A stretch of DNA of 64,000 nt from Halosimplex litoreum (GCF_016065055.1 NZ_CP065856.1:1673836-1737835); one strand, 5' to 3'; shown: positions 44,099 through 53,250, numbered from the stretch's first letter. Program-made: numbers and translations. The notes: generated by a model not told the origin, from the sequence alone.

Positions 44099-44213
44099 AT
44101 TCGCGCGCCGAAGGCGCGCGATTCACCGGGCGCGAACGGAGTGAGCGTCCGGCTTTTTTCCCCAAGTTTTTCGCTCGGGGGTGCTCGCGAGCACCCCCGA
44201 GCGAAAAAGTGGG
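44099..44213 (-). repeat. Dual-T palindromic element at the thermosome fragment
   Basis: A near-perfect palindrome at 44161-44213 (CCCAAGTTTTTCGCTCGGGG and complement) directly abuts the stop of the thermosome fragment. A second T6 tract lies at 44153-44158, with a GC-rich hairpin and TTCACCGGGCG at 44108-44140. That left part is shared with 8168-8223 and, in the opposite orientation, with 12349-12400. It would form a strong hairpin in a transcript of either strand. Confidence 0.65.
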
Positions 44214-44215
44214 TT

Positions 44216-44779
44216 CTACATCATGCCGCCCATGCCGCCGCCCATACCGCCCATGCCGCCGCCCATGCCGCCGGGCGCGCCGCCGGGGCCGCCGGGCGCG
44301 CCGCCGTCGTCGTCGTCGCCGCCGGTGGCGCCGCCCTTCAGGTCACCGGCCGCGATGACGTCGTCGATGCGGAGGATCATGACCGCGGCCTCGGTCGCGG
44401 ACTCGACCGCCTGGGTCTTGACGCGGAGCGGCTCGACGACGCCGTCCTCGACCATGTCGACGGTGTCGCCGGTGTAGGCGTCGAGGCCGACGTTGTGGTT
44501 GCCCTTGTCGTGCTGGCTACGCAGGTCGACCAGCGAGTCGATCGGGTCGAGGCCTGCGTTCTCGGCGAGCGTTCGCGGGACGACGTCGATGGCGTCCGCG
44601 AAGGCTTCGACGGCCAGTTGCTCGCGGCCGCCGACGGAGTCGGCGAAGTCACGGAGTTCGAGGGCGAGGTGGGCCTCGGGGGCGCCGCCGCCCGGGAGGA
44701 CCTGCCCGTCTTCGAGCGTGACCGAGACGACGCCGAGCGAGTCCTCGATGGCGCGCTCAACCTCGTCGGCGACGTGTTC
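44216..44779 (-). pseudogene. Thermosome 3'-end fragment (truncated paralogue)
   Basis: 187 codons matching the C-terminal third of the complete thermosome at 49548-51242, from [18 protein letters not shown] to GGMGGMM and the stop. Protein identity is very high (for example [16 protein letters not shown] against [16 protein letters not shown]), but many third positions differ. There is no apical or equatorial N-terminal part, and the in-frame extension upstream of 44779 is unrelated. It cannot form a chaperonin subunit. It is best read as the remains of a second thermosome gene or of a duplication of the intact one. Confidence 0.9.
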
Positions 44780-45113
44780 GCGTTCTCCCTGGGATCGCGG
44801 GACACCTGGCTTGGCTTTACCGTCTCGAACGTCGTCGCGTCCGTAGTCGCGTACCTCCCGTCCGTCCGCGGGACCTGGCGCGAGGTCGACCGACCGAAGA
44901 CGAGACGCCGACGGCAATCGCGGACGACTGACCCGGGCTAGCCACCCACTGAGATCTTACCGACTATCGGTCACTTACCCCATCAGGATGTCTGACCCTG
45001 GGGTGAATCTCGGATCGAAGATGGCGTCTAACCAATAGAATTCTAAATTACTATTTAGTTTGTAGTAAAGTTAAATCGAAATATATAAATTGGACAGTAT
45101 TTGGATTACATTT
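44780..45113. other. Non-coding junction left of the AT-richer block
   Basis: 334 bases with no supported gene. Composition changes from GC-rich at 44780-44940 to AT-rich after ~45020, with a TATA-like ATATATAAAT at 45081-45090 placed 27 bases before GTG 45114. This is one edge of the block between the two thermosome copies. Confidence 0.5.
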
Positions 45114-47270
45114 GTGGCAAATCGGAAAACGAGGCGGTCCTTCATCAAAGGGTCCGCTATTGGAATAAGTGGGATTGCACTGGGTTCCAAGGGTGCAACG
45201 GCAGCATCTGTGAACACGGACGATTCGTTCTATCTCGGAACGAGTGGGCCTGCGGAAGTCTTCGAGAATACCAGCGACGGGTGGGAGCAAGTCGGGGAGA
45301 CGATTCTCAGCGATCCGGCGACCGTCACCGACCTCGCCACCTACGAAAACACCCTGTACGCCGGCGTCAGTACGGACAACAATCAGGATAGGGGAGAAGG
45401 GCAGGTGTACGCCTACGCCGACGGGCGCTGGGAGCGAGTCGCCTCCGGCCTCCAGAACGAAGTGGCCACACTCGGAGTGTACGACGGCTCGCTCTTCGCC
45501 GGAACGTCCTACGACGACGCAACGCTCCACGAATACGATGGCTCAAATTGGTCGGAGGTCGACATCTCCGTCTCTGGTTGGTACGGATTCAGCGCCTCGT
45601 ACGTCTACGACGGAAAGCTCTTCCTCGGGGATAGCCTCCACGACGTGTTCGGCTATTACGACGGGGATTCGTTCCAGGAAGAGGCCGACCAGGGTGGGAG
45701 TTGTATTTACGACTTTGCTGCCTTCGACGGCGACCTCTACGCGAGCGCGTGGAGTGGCCGGCTCTACAAACGCAACGGTGGGTCGTGGAACGAGGTGTAC
45801 GACTCGGGGTACAGCGGCATCCTGGAACTCGAGCCATACGACGGCGCACTCTACCTGGGTGAAAACAACGGTGCGCTCCGTCGCTACGAATCCGGTGGCT
45901 CCTCAACGCAGATCCACTCGTTCGACGATAGCGTCGTGGCACTCCGGACGCGCGGTGGCAATCTGTACGTTGGGACTGGACACAACGCCGTCGAATACGA
46001 AGGTAGTTATCGCGACGACGGCGTGGCGACCGTCTATCAGTACGACGGGAGTTCGATGACCAAATACTCGGCGACCGATCAGTTCGGCGGTGCGGCACAG
46101 GTCCTGGTGGTCGGCGGTGAGACGAGCAGCGATCAACCCGTCGATCTCGGCCCGACGATTCAGGAGAAGCGGGACTACGCGTCGTACCTGCAGTCGACAT
46201 CGGATGGCTTCATCGACGAGACGGCCGAGGCGAACGCGGCGCTCAACGAACTCCAGCGTGCCGCCTCCGCGGGAGACATCACCGGTGCGCGCGCTCGCGA
46301 CGCCATCGACCGGCTCAAGCTCAGTGAGTCGATGACCGAGATGACCATTGCCGGGGCGTTGCCCGGTGAGCCACGGCCGGCCTCGGATACCCAGTTCGGC
46401 GTTCCCGGGCGCGAAACGGCACTGGAGAAGGACTACAACTTCGTAGAGCTCATGGGCAAGTCCATCATCGACGCGGTCACCAACTTCGGGTTCGCAGCGA
46501 TTGGGTATTTCGAGCTACCGGTAAAACTATTAAAAGCAGTTGCGCCCGCCTCGGTGAAGTCGCTGATCCGCGTCGGCTCTGAAGGCTCGATATATAAAAC
46601 CCTAAAGTGGCTCCTCGGACGCGGGCCGATCTCCGAGTCTGACTATCTGTTGAACGACCTCCTCATCAGAGTCGACGACATCGCAACAAGGTTGTATCAG
46701 ATTGCAGAATCGACCAGCATAAACGCCGGGCGCCTGAGCAAGAAACGAGACGAACTTGTCGCCCCAGTCGTTGAAATAGCCTATGAATGGGTACTCAGCG
46801 CTATCTTCAACGGTGAGCCGTTCTATCCGTGGGAATCGCATCGTTCGGTTCCGAGTGCGCTCACCGAATTTACGAACAAGGTCAATCCTGACCGGACAGC
46901 TGGGATTGACATCTCCGGACCTCGTCAGTCAGCGATGGACCGTGCCGAGTACCGTCGGGGGGAGGTGGCCGCCCTCGCACAGAAGACAGATGGGTATGTC
47001 GACACCTTCCGCGGGCTGGCAGAGGCCGCAGGGCTTCTCGGGCCGATGCTCGAGATAGCCGGGTACGGCCTCGCGATATTTACAGGCGGGCTCGTCGCTC
47101 CGATAGCCACCGCGGTCGGCATAACCTTCGACATTGCTGCAGGGTTCCTCTCCGGCGGTGCTGCAATCTCTGCAGTCAACGGAATAAACGGCTTCAGAAA
47201 ACAACACGACGTCGCTCTGGAGGAGATCAGGACCGGTTCCTCGCTCGACGTAACCGGAGGGGGTGCCTAA
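45114..47270 (+). CDS. Tat-exported beta-propeller protein with hydrophobic C-terminal segment
   Basis: A 718-residue protein of unknown function. A twin-arginine signal (KTRRSFIKGSAIGISGIALG) is at the N-terminus. Residues ~30-350 contain about seven repeats of the type YDGSLFAGTSYDDATLHEYD and YDGALYLGENNGALRRYE, an apparent propeller. Residues ~360-620 are mainly helical. Near ~650-700 there are two hydrophobic segments (MLEIAGYGLAIFTGGLVAP and TFDIAAGFLSGGAAISAV) that may anchor it. GTG 45114 is a leaderless start by TATA spacing; the TTG at 45090 overlaps the box. Codons are less GC-biased than in neighbours. It is followed three bases later by the FIMAH-like gene. Confidence 0.8.
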   Translation: MANRKTRRSFIKGSAIGISGIALGSKGATAASVNTDDSFYLGTSGPAEVFENTSDGWEQVGETILSDPATVTDLATYENTLYAGVSTDNNQDRGEGQVYAYADGRWERVASGLQNEVATLGVYDGSLFAGTSYDDATLHEYDGSNWSEVDISVSGWYGFSASYVYDGKLFLGDSLHDVFGYYDGDSFQEEADQGGSCIYDFAAFDGDLYASAWSGRLYKRNGGSWNEVYDSGYSGILELEPYDGALYLGENNGALRRYESGGSSTQIHSFDDSVVALRTRGGNLYVGTGHNAVEYEGSYRDDGVATVYQYDGSSMTKYSATDQFGGAAQVLVVGGETSSDQPVDLGPTIQEKRDYASYLQSTSDGFIDETAEANAALNELQRAASAGDITGARARDAIDRLKLSESMTEMTIAGALPGEPRPASDTQFGVPGRETALEKDYNFVELMGKSIIDAVTNFGFAAIGYFELPVKLLKAVAPASVKSLIRVGSEGSIYKTLKWLLGRGPISESDYLLNDLLIRVDDIATRLYQIAESTSINAGRLSKKRDELVAPVVEIAYEWVLSAIFNGEPFYPWESHRSVPSALTEFTNKVNPDRTAGIDISGPRQSAMDRAEYRRGEVAALAQKTDGYVDTFRGLAEAAGLLGPMLEIAGYGLAIFTGGLVAPIATAVGITFDIAAGFLSGGAAISAVNGINGFRKQHDVALEEIRTGSSLDVTGGGA

Positions 47271-47273
47271 CTC

Positions 47274-48362
47274 ATGCCAAGCGAAAAAGTAATCAACTTG
47301 CTCGATACGTTCGAATCGGCGATCGATTCTGACCCAGTCGCCGCTACGGAGACGCTGGGCGAACTGACGGCGGCCTACGCGGATGCGAAGGTTGACGAAG
47401 AAATCCTGACGCGACGGGCAGCTGAGCTCTCGGGAAGCGTTTCGGAACAATCCGCGGGGGAACGCATCGAAGCACTAATGCAGGCCAGTGTGGGGACCGA
47501 AATGAGCCGCCCCGCCTTCCTCGCACATGGCGCTGCTGCCCTCGAGACGTCAGACGAGGCCGACGTCGAAACGTTGCGAGAGCAGGCCGCCCAGTTGCGA
47601 GCGAGGGAAACACAGTACCACGACGCAGCCGCGGAGGCAGAGTCGGCCGTGCACGAAGCGGACGTGCAGGGGATGCTTGAGCTCGTCTCGTTCTCTCCAG
47701 TGTCGGACACTGTCCCGAAGGGAAGCACAGTCGCGGTGACTGGGGTTCTCGTGAACGTCGGTGACGAACAGATCTCCGGCATCGAAAGTACCGTCGAGAC
47801 ATCAGACGGCATCGCCGTCTCGGACCGGTCCGGCCTCTCAAGCGATCTCTCCGGGGGCGCTCGCAGTGACGTGACGCTGACCGTTTCGGGGAACGCCACG
47901 GGACCCCAAGATCTCACAATCGAGTCGAGTAGCGACTCGACGATCAGCCGGACAAACCTCTCGATAACGGTCCGCGACAAACCGCAGTATCTCACCGACG
48001 CCGTCCAGATGATAGACGAACTCCTGTCGCGCATCGAGGGTGGCGATGTCCACCACGGTATCGCGAACGCGCTGTCGAAGAAACTCGAGAACGCGCGTCG
48101 CAAAGTCGTCTCCGCTCGCGACAGCGCCCGACACGGCGACGAGGATGCAGCGAACAGGGATCTTAACCCTGCTATCAATATGATCGAAGCCTTCCGAGAG
48201 CAACTGCAGAGCCTCGACGAGGGTGGCGGAAACGGGAAGGGCAAAGCCAACGGGAAGAACGGCGGCAGTGAAAAGCTCCCCCAGACTCTGCAGTTCACCC
48301 TGTCGAAGCAGTCTAAAACGTTGCTACAGGTACTAGCCAACGGCGAGCAGGCGGCCGTCTAG
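47274..48362 (+). CDS. CARDB-like plus FIMAH-like protein
   Basis: A 362-residue protein without signal peptide. Residues ~1-130 are helical. Residues ~135-235 form an Ig/CARDB-like beta sandwich (SDTVPKGSTVAVTGVLVNVG, then GPQDLTIESS). Residues ~240-310 (MIDELLSRIEGGDVHHGIAN, then LNPAINMIEAFREQLQ) resemble the FIMAH domain. A Gly/Lys/Asn linker and a short tail end the protein. It is three bases downstream of the propeller gene, so the two are likely an operon. The cargo or partner may be the propeller protein. Function unknown. Confidence 0.75.
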   Translation: MPSEKVINLLDTFESAIDSDPVAATETLGELTAAYADAKVDEEILTRRAAELSGSVSEQSAGERIEALMQASVGTEMSRPAFLAHGAAALETSDEADVETLREQAAQLRARETQYHDAAAEAESAVHEADVQGMLELVSFSPVSDTVPKGSTVAVTGVLVNVGDEQISGIESTVETSDGIAVSDRSGLSSDLSGGARSDVTLTVSGNATGPQDLTIESSSDSTISRTNLSITVRDKPQYLTDAVQMIDELLSRIEGGDVHHGIANALSKKLENARRKVVSARDSARHGDEDAANRDLNPAINMIEAFREQLQSLDEGGGNGKGKANGKNGGSEKLPQTLQFTLSKQSKTLLQVLANGEQAAV

Positions 48363-48703
48363 AGGCTGGTTCCAGAACGATTTCCCCAATTTCTTCGCGA
48401 TCTCGCACGGGACGCGTGCTCTGGTTTGGTCTCCTCCACGAGGTACGACAGCGCACCCATCAGAAGTAGAATCCCCATGCCAACGCAGAGCATGCCACCC
48501 GCCACGGAGAGGATACCCACGATCTTCGTCAGTACAAGATACGTCGTGGTCGGGCCCGAGTACGAAGGATAGTGTCTATATACGAAACCCGACAAATCTT
48601 CCGGTCGTCTCACGGTTTCTTCCCACAGTACCAGCAAGGGAATCCCAAGGCCGAAGAAGCACGCCAATAGGAAGTGAGAGATCATTGTAACGAACGCAAC
48701 CAT
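48359..48703 (-). CDS. Small two-helix membrane protein with RPED motif
   Basis: A 114-residue protein with an N-terminal helix (MISHFLLACFFGLGIPLLVL), RRPEDLSGFVYRHYPSYSG, then a second helix (IVGILSVAGGMLCVGMGILL) and an Arg-rich cytosolic tail. The RPED...helix arrangement is shared with the next gene and recalls DUF6199-type proteins. Its 3' end overlaps the convergent FIMAH-like gene by four bases. Function unknown. Confidence 0.65.
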   Translation of the reverse strand: MVAFVTMISHFLLACFFGLGIPLLVLWEETVRRPEDLSGFVYRHYPSYSGPTTTYLVLTKIVGILSVAGGMLCVGMGILLLMGALSYLVEETKPEHASRARSRRNWGNRSGTSL

Positions 48704-48812
48704 GTCCTCCAGCCCTTAGCACATGACAGTTCACACTCACGATAGAACGAGCAGTTCCTATCCGGGGAACCCGCAGGAACCCCGCGAACGGCAACGCCTC
48801 GGGACACCGGTC

Positions 48813-49046
48813 TCAGGCGATGAGAAGCAACACCCCGAACGCGAGTAGCATGAAACCACCGCCGACGGTCAGAATTCCCATTGCGACCACGAATTTACCC
48901 AGCCAGGACGGCATCTCCATCGTGGCAGAATCGTACGCGAGCTGCCAGTCGAGGACGTCTTCCGGGCGCGTGATTGCCGCGATACCGATGTAGAACAATA
49001 CTACCGCCAGTCCGATCATCGCCGCTGAAAGTAGGTTGAACGGCAT
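48813..49046 (-). CDS. Small two-helix membrane protein with RPED motif
   Basis: A 77-residue protein. Helix one is MIGLAVVLFYIGIAAI, then TRPEDVLDWQLAYDSATMEM and a second helix (VVAMGILTVGGGFMLLAFGV). It aligns with the neighbouring 48359-48703 product over the RPED segment and second helix (GILTVGGGFML against GILSVAGGMLC). The two are probably paralogues from a local duplication. No signal, no known function. Confidence 0.65.
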   Translation of the reverse strand: MPFNLLSAAMIGLAVVLFYIGIAAITRPEDVLDWQLAYDSATMEMPSWLGKFVVAMGILTVGGGFMLLAFGVLLLIA

Positions 49047-49547
49047 CTGAATCTCGTTTTATTGCCAATCACACCCCTAAAACAATTACTTTATCGAACT
49101 GCCAGGTCAGGATTCTGGGAACAGACCAGTTCGCCCCGAGAATGTCTGTGCCGACTGGACTAGAGAATCGCCATCGCGTGACGGACGTGTGACGCACGTT
49201 CATGCGGGACAGTGTCAATGATCCGCGTCGGCGTCGGGGGCCGAACTCAGTCGCTGCTGGACCGACTGGGCTGAAGAACGGGCCGTTACTCCTCGCAAAG
49301 CGCTTCGACGATGGTCTGGTGCTGTGCCTTTCGGAGCGGTCGCTCAGCGGTCGAAAACGGCAAAAATCGTGAACTTCGAGATCGGATTCGGGAGGGGTTC
49401 GCGACGGTCGGAATCGATGCGGCGGTCGACGGGCTGTGTCGGCGCGAGCGGGTGCAACCGCTTCGCCTCGCGGGTCATCCGAGGCGGCAGAGCCGCCTCT
49501 TCTTCCCCGCTCGGCAGTTCGGAGCGCTTCGCTCGCGCTCAGCGCTC
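49047..49547. other. Non-coding junction right of the block, with a partial repeat
   Basis: No gene is supported. 49047-49320 is of mixed composition. 49333-49433 resembles 43994-44093 at roughly 70 percent by eye (CGGTCGAAAACGG, TCGGGAGGGG, GTCGACGGG in the same order and orientation). Both lie downstream of a thermosome 3' end. A GC hairpin at 49523-49550 follows the intact thermosome stop. Confidence 0.5.
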
Positions 49548-51242
49548 CTACATCATGCCGCCCATGCCGCCGCCCATGCCGCCCATGCCGCCGCCCATGC
49601 CGCCGGGCGCGCCGCCGGGGCCGCCGGGGCCGCCGGCGTCGTCGTCGCCGGTGTCCGTGCCGCCGCCCTTCAGGTCGCCCGCGGCGATCACGTCGTCGAT
49701 GCGGAGGATCATGACCGCGGCCTCGGTCGCGCTCTCGACGGCCTGGGTCTTGACGCGGAGCGGCTCGACGACGCCGTCCTCGACCATGTCGACGGTGTCG
49801 CCGGAGTAGGCGTCCAGACCGACCTGGTGGTTACCGGAGTCGTGCTGGGAACGCAGGTCGACCAGCGAGTCGATCGGGTCGAGGCCGGCGTTCTCGGCGA
49901 GCGTGCGCGGGACGACGTCGATGGCGTCGGCGAACGCCTCGACGGCGAGCTGCTCGCGGCCGCCGACGGAGTCGGCGAAGTCGCGCAGCTCCAGCGCGAG
50001 GTGGGCCTCCGGGGCGCCGCCGCCGGGGAGGACCTGCCCGTCTTCGAGGGTCACGGAGACGACACCGAGGGAGTCCTCGATGGCGCGCTCGACCTCGTCT
50101 GCGACGTGCTCGGTGCCGCCGCGGAGGATCATCGTGACGGCCTTGGCGTCCTCGACGTCCTCGACGAAGATGCGCTCGTCGCCGGCGACGTCCTTCTGGG
50201 CGACGCTGCCCGCGAAGCCCAGATCGTCTTCGGTGATGTCGTCGATGTTGGAGACGATGCGGGCGCCCGTGGAGCGCGAGAGCGCCTTCATGTCGGACTT
50301 CTTCGCGCGGCGGACGGCCAGAATGCCCTCCTGGGCGAGGTAGTGCTGGGCCATGTCGTCGATGCCCTTCTGGCAGATGACGACGTCGGCGCCGGCGTCG
50401 GCGAGTTTGTCGACGTACTCCTTGAGCTGTTCCTCTTCCTGGTCGAGGAACTGCTGGAGCTGGTCGGGGTCGGTGACGTTGACCTCGGTGTCGAGCTCGG
50501 TCTCGGGCACCTCGATAGCGGTGTCGAGCAGCGCCACGTCGGCGTCCTCGACGGCGTAGGGCATGTTCTCGTGGACGCGCTCCTTGTCGATCATGACGCC
50601 CTCGACGAGCTCGGACTCGTCGATGGAGCCGCCGACGACGGTCTCGAGCTGGATGTTGTCCGTGTCGACGCCCTCGTCGTCCGCGACGGACTGGACCGCG
50701 TCGACGACGAGCGAGGAGAGGGTGTCCTTGGCGTTCTCGGCGCCCTTGCCGGTCATGGCGGTGGCGGCGATGGACTCCAGAATCTCCGTGTCGTCGGCGT
50801 CGACGTCGATGGCGATGTCCTCGAGGGCTTCCTTGGCCTTCTCGGCGGCCTGGCGGTAGCCCTGCGCGAGGATCGTGGCGTGGATGTCCTGGTCGAGGAG
50901 GTCCTCGGCCTTGCCCAGCAGCTCACCGGAGATGACGACGGCCGTCGTGGTGCCGTCGCCGACCTCGTCCTCCTGGGTCTGGGCGACCTCGACGATCATG
51001 TTGGCCGCGGGGTGCTCGATGTCCATCTCCTCGAGGATGGTCACGCCGTCGTTGGTGACGACGACCCCGCCGGAGTCGTCGACCAGCATCTTGTCCATCC
51101 CCTTCGGACCGAGTGTGGTCCGTACGGACTCCGCCACGGCCTTCCCGGCCGTGATGTTCATGGACTGTGCGTCCTTGCCCGAGGTGCGCTGGGAGTCCTC
51201 GGACATGATGATGAGGGGCTGGTTACCCATCTGCTGAGCCAT
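49548..51242 (-). CDS. Thermosome (group II chaperonin) subunit
   Basis: A 564-residue chaperonin. Equatorial-domain motifs are [15 protein letters not shown] (~42), [15 protein letters not shown] (~97) and the C-terminal [12 protein letters not shown]. The Gly/Met-rich tail ([18 protein letters not shown]) is typical of haloarchaeal CCT proteins. It folds proteins in a double-ring ATPase. ATG 51242 follows a TATA box by about 32 bases, so the leader is ~5 bases. Haloarchaea usually have two or three such genes. A fragment of a near-identical gene lies 5 kb away. Confidence 0.96.
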   Translation of the reverse strand: MAQQMGNQPLIIMSEDSQRTSGKDAQSMNITAGKAVAESVRTTLGPKGMDKMLVDDSGGVVVTNDGVTILEEMDIEHPAANMIVEVAQTQEDEVGDGTTTAVVISGELLGKAEDLLDQDIHATILAQGYRQAAEKAKEALEDIAIDVDADDTEILESIAATAMTGKGAENAKDTLSSLVVDAVQSVADDEGVDTDNIQLETVVGGSIDESELVEGVMIDKERVHENMPYAVEDADVALLDTAIEVPETELDTEVNVTDPDQLQQFLDQEEEQLKEYVDKLADAGADVVICQKGIDDMAQHYLAQEGILAVRRAKKSDMKALSRSTGARIVSNIDDITEDDLGFAGSVAQKDVAGDERIFVEDVEDAKAVTMILRGGTEHVADEVERAIEDSLGVVSVTLEDGQVLPGGGAPEAHLALELRDFADSVGGREQLAVEAFADAIDVVPRTLAENAGLDPIDSLVDLRSQHDSGNHQVGLDAYSGDTVDMVEDGVVEPLRVKTQAVESATEAAVMILRIDDVIAAGDLKGGGTDTGDDDAGGPGGPGGAPGGMGGGMGGMGGGMGGMM

Positions 51243-51268
51243 AGTCAAGAGAGAGGTTGATTGCGATT

Positions 51269-51278
51269 CTATATAAAA
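51269..51278 (-). promoter_or_regulatory. Thermosome promoter TATA box
   Basis: TTTTATATAG on the minus strand, centred about 32 bases before ATG 51242. Haloarchaeal cct promoters are heat-inducible in other species; that property cannot be read from this sequence. Confidence 0.65.
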
Positions 51279-51461
51279 GTAACGGAGGATCGCGTCGTTG
51301 GTGTCGCTGGGCGGCCGAGGATAGTGTGTGAAATGGTATCAAAGACGTATTTATATACGATCGTCGGGTGAGAACGGGTGCCAACGGGCGGAACCGGCGG
51401 CGGGCACGAGTCCGGTCGGTGCCGGGGGAGTACATTTGTCCGTCGGGAGCGTACGGATCGC

Positions 51462-52001
51462 ATGGTCGAGACACGGACGATCGGATCCGGGGGATGGGGG
51501 CGCGAGCGCGTGCTGACGATAGTCGCGGGCGTGCTGCTCGTCAACCTCGTCGGCGCGGCGCCGGCGGTGCTGTCCGGGCCGGGGTCGCCGTGGTTCCAGG
51601 CGCTGGCGAAGCCGGCGATCTACCCGCCGCCGTGGGTGTTCGGCGTCGTCTGGACGGCGCTGTTCACGCTGCTGGGCGTCGCCGTCGCGCTCGTGTGGCT
51701 GACCGACGGGCGCGGAACCGGCGGTCCGAATACGGACGGGAACGGCTGGACCGCCCGACGAGTCGCGCTGGCGGCGTTCGTTGGTCAGATGGTCCTCAAC
51801 GTCGCCTGGACGCCCGCGTTCTTCGCCGCGGAGAACCTGCTCGCCGGGCTCGTCGTGATCGTCGCGCTGTGGCCTGCGGTAGTCGCGACCATCTGGGCCT
51901 TCGACCGCGTCGACCGCCGGGCGGCCGCGCTGCTCGTGCCGTATCTCGCCTGGGTGACCTTCGCGGCGCTGTTGAACTACCGGTTCCTGGCGCTGAACTG
52001 A
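51462..52001 (+). CDS. TspO/MBR-family membrane protein
   Basis: A 179-residue five-helix membrane protein. Trp-rich family marks are WFQALAKPAIYPPPWVFGVVWTALF (~residue 45), NVAWTPAFFAAENLLAG (~112), WAFDRVD and YLAWVTFAALLNYRFLALN at the end. TspO proteins bind porphyrins and affect stress responses; in haloarchaea they may touch carotenoid or haem metabolism. ATG 51462 begins MVETRTIG. It is divergent from the thermosome gene, 219 bases between starts. Confidence 0.9.
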   Translation: MVETRTIGSGGWGRERVLTIVAGVLLVNLVGAAPAVLSGPGSPWFQALAKPAIYPPPWVFGVVWTALFTLLGVAVALVWLTDGRGTGGPNTDGNGWTARRVALAAFVGQMVLNVAWTPAFFAAENLLAGLVVIVALWPAVVATIWAFDRVDRRAAALLVPYLAWVTFAALLNYRFLALN

Positions 52002-52026
52002 GGACCGTCGAGACTCGGCGGGGCGG

Positions 52027-52926
52027 TCACTCGCCGGCCCCGTCCTTCAGGTGCCCGACCAGCGCGTCGTTGACTCGTTCGGGCTCCTCGTCGTGGACCC
52101 AGTGGGAGGCCCAGGGGACCCGTTCGAGGTGGCCGTCGGTGCAGTAGCCGACGCTCTCGGCGGCCATCTCGGGGAGCAGGGCCACGTCCTCGTCGCCCCA
52201 GACGACGAGGGTGGGCGCTTCGACGGTCTCGCGGGGCGGGTCGTCGCGGCGGCGCAGGAGGGCGCGGTACCAGTTGACGGCGCCGCGGATCGCCCCCTGT
52301 CGGCGCCAGGCGTCGCGGTAGTGGGCGAGGTCGTCGTCGGAGAACGCGCCGGGGTTGGCGCTGGCCTCCAGCATGTCGGTCACGCCGCGGGCGTCGCCGC
52401 GCCCGAGAACGGCCTCGGGCACGACCGGCAACTGGAAGAAGAGCATGTACCAGCTGCGGGCGAGCTGGCGAGGGTTCGTCATGACCGTGTGGCGCATCAC
52501 GCTCGGATGGGGGACGTTGACGATACCGAGGTGGTCGACGCGCCGGGGGTGGCGCAGCGCCAGGTCCCAGGCGACCGCGGCGCCCCAGTCGTGGCCGACC
52601 ACGTGGGCGTCGTCGCGGTTCTCGGCCTCGATCAGTTCGGCCACGTCGCCGGAGAGCTCGCGCATCCGGTAGTCGTCCAGGTCGCGGGGCTTCTCGCTGA
52701 GGTTGTAGCCGCGCTGGTCCGGGACGACGACGTAGTAGCCGGCGTCGACCAGCGCGGGGATCTGGTGGCGCCAGCCGTACCAGAAGTCGGGGAACCCGTG
52801 CAGCAGGACGACCATCGGGTTCGAGGGGTCGCCGGCCGTGACGACGTGCAGGTCGACGCCGTTGACGGTGTGGCGCGTCGACTGCGCGGATGCGAGGTCG
52901 AGCAGGCTCGCGTCGGTGGCGGTCAT
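52027..52926 (-). CDS. Alpha/beta hydrolase, epoxide-hydrolase-like
   Basis: A 299-residue alpha/beta hydrolase. HGFPDFWYGWRHQ (~residue 43) gives the oxyanion HGxP motif, VGHDWGAAVAW places nucleophile Asp113, and SHWVHDEEPERVN holds the catalytic His near the C-terminus. VVWGDEDVALLP provides the charge-relay acid. An Asp nucleophile with HGxP fits epoxide hydrolases or haloalkane dehalogenases. The substrate is unknown. It is convergent with tspO, 25 bases apart. Confidence 0.9.
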   Translation of the reverse strand: MTATDASLLDLASAQSTRHTVNGVDLHVVTAGDPSNPMVVLLHGFPDFWYGWRHQIPALVDAGYYVVVPDQRGYNLSEKPRDLDDYRMRELSGDVAELIEAENRDDAHVVGHDWGAAVAWDLALRHPRRVDHLGIVNVPHPSVMRHTVMTNPRQLARSWYMLFFQLPVVPEAVLGRGDARGVTDMLEASANPGAFSDDDLAHYRDAWRRQGAIRGAVNWYRALLRRRDDPPRETVEAPTLVVWGDEDVALLPEMAAESVGYCTDGHLERVPWASHWVHDEEPERVNDALVGHLKDGAGE

Positions 52927-53036
52927 ACCCGGACGTGCGTCCGGCAGGCCCCTGTAGATTCTGGTGAGGTGACCGGTCCGCTCCCCGCGCAGGGGTCGCC
53001 GCGCGATTTATTCCCGCCCGTCGCGTCCGCTCCAAT

Positions 53037-53192
53037 ATGGCCTACACCTGCCAGTGCGGGGCGACCCTGCGGTACAAACAGGACCTCGTCAAGGAGCAGG
53101 GCGAGGTGTACCCGACCTGGAAGTGCCGGGACTGTCTGAGCGAGGTTCCCGGCGTCCACGCCGAGCGGATCAAGCATCGGCACCCGTCGTAG
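53037..53192 (+). CDS. Small zinc-ribbon protein (51 residues)
   Basis: Short ORF (MAYTCQCGATLRYKQDL, then YPTWKCRDCLSEV, ending RHPS). CxC and CxxC pairs suggest one bound zinc. Third-position GC bias and a good ATG support coding. Such one-domain zinc ribbons are frequent in haloarchaea and mostly uncharacterised; nucleic acid or protein binding is possible. It is divergent from the hydrolase gene. Confidence 0.7.
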   Translation: MAYTCQCGATLRYKQDLVKEQGEVYPTWKCRDCLSEVPGVHAERIKHRHPS

Positions 53193-53250
53193 GAGTCGAT
53201 TTTGTCGAGAGGAGTCACTGCACCGTACCGCTCTCGTGATCGGGGCCGCG

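Noticed and set aside
44780-44917. N-terminal extension of the thermosome fragment as a real new protein
   Set aside because: The extra residues are Pro/Arg-rich and unrelated to chaperonins; homology to the intact gene begins abruptly at EHVADEVER.
44216-49433. Assembly artefact causing the thermosome duplication
   Set aside because: The two copies differ at many synonymous sites and in the linker before the GGM tail, so they are not a misassembled identical repeat.
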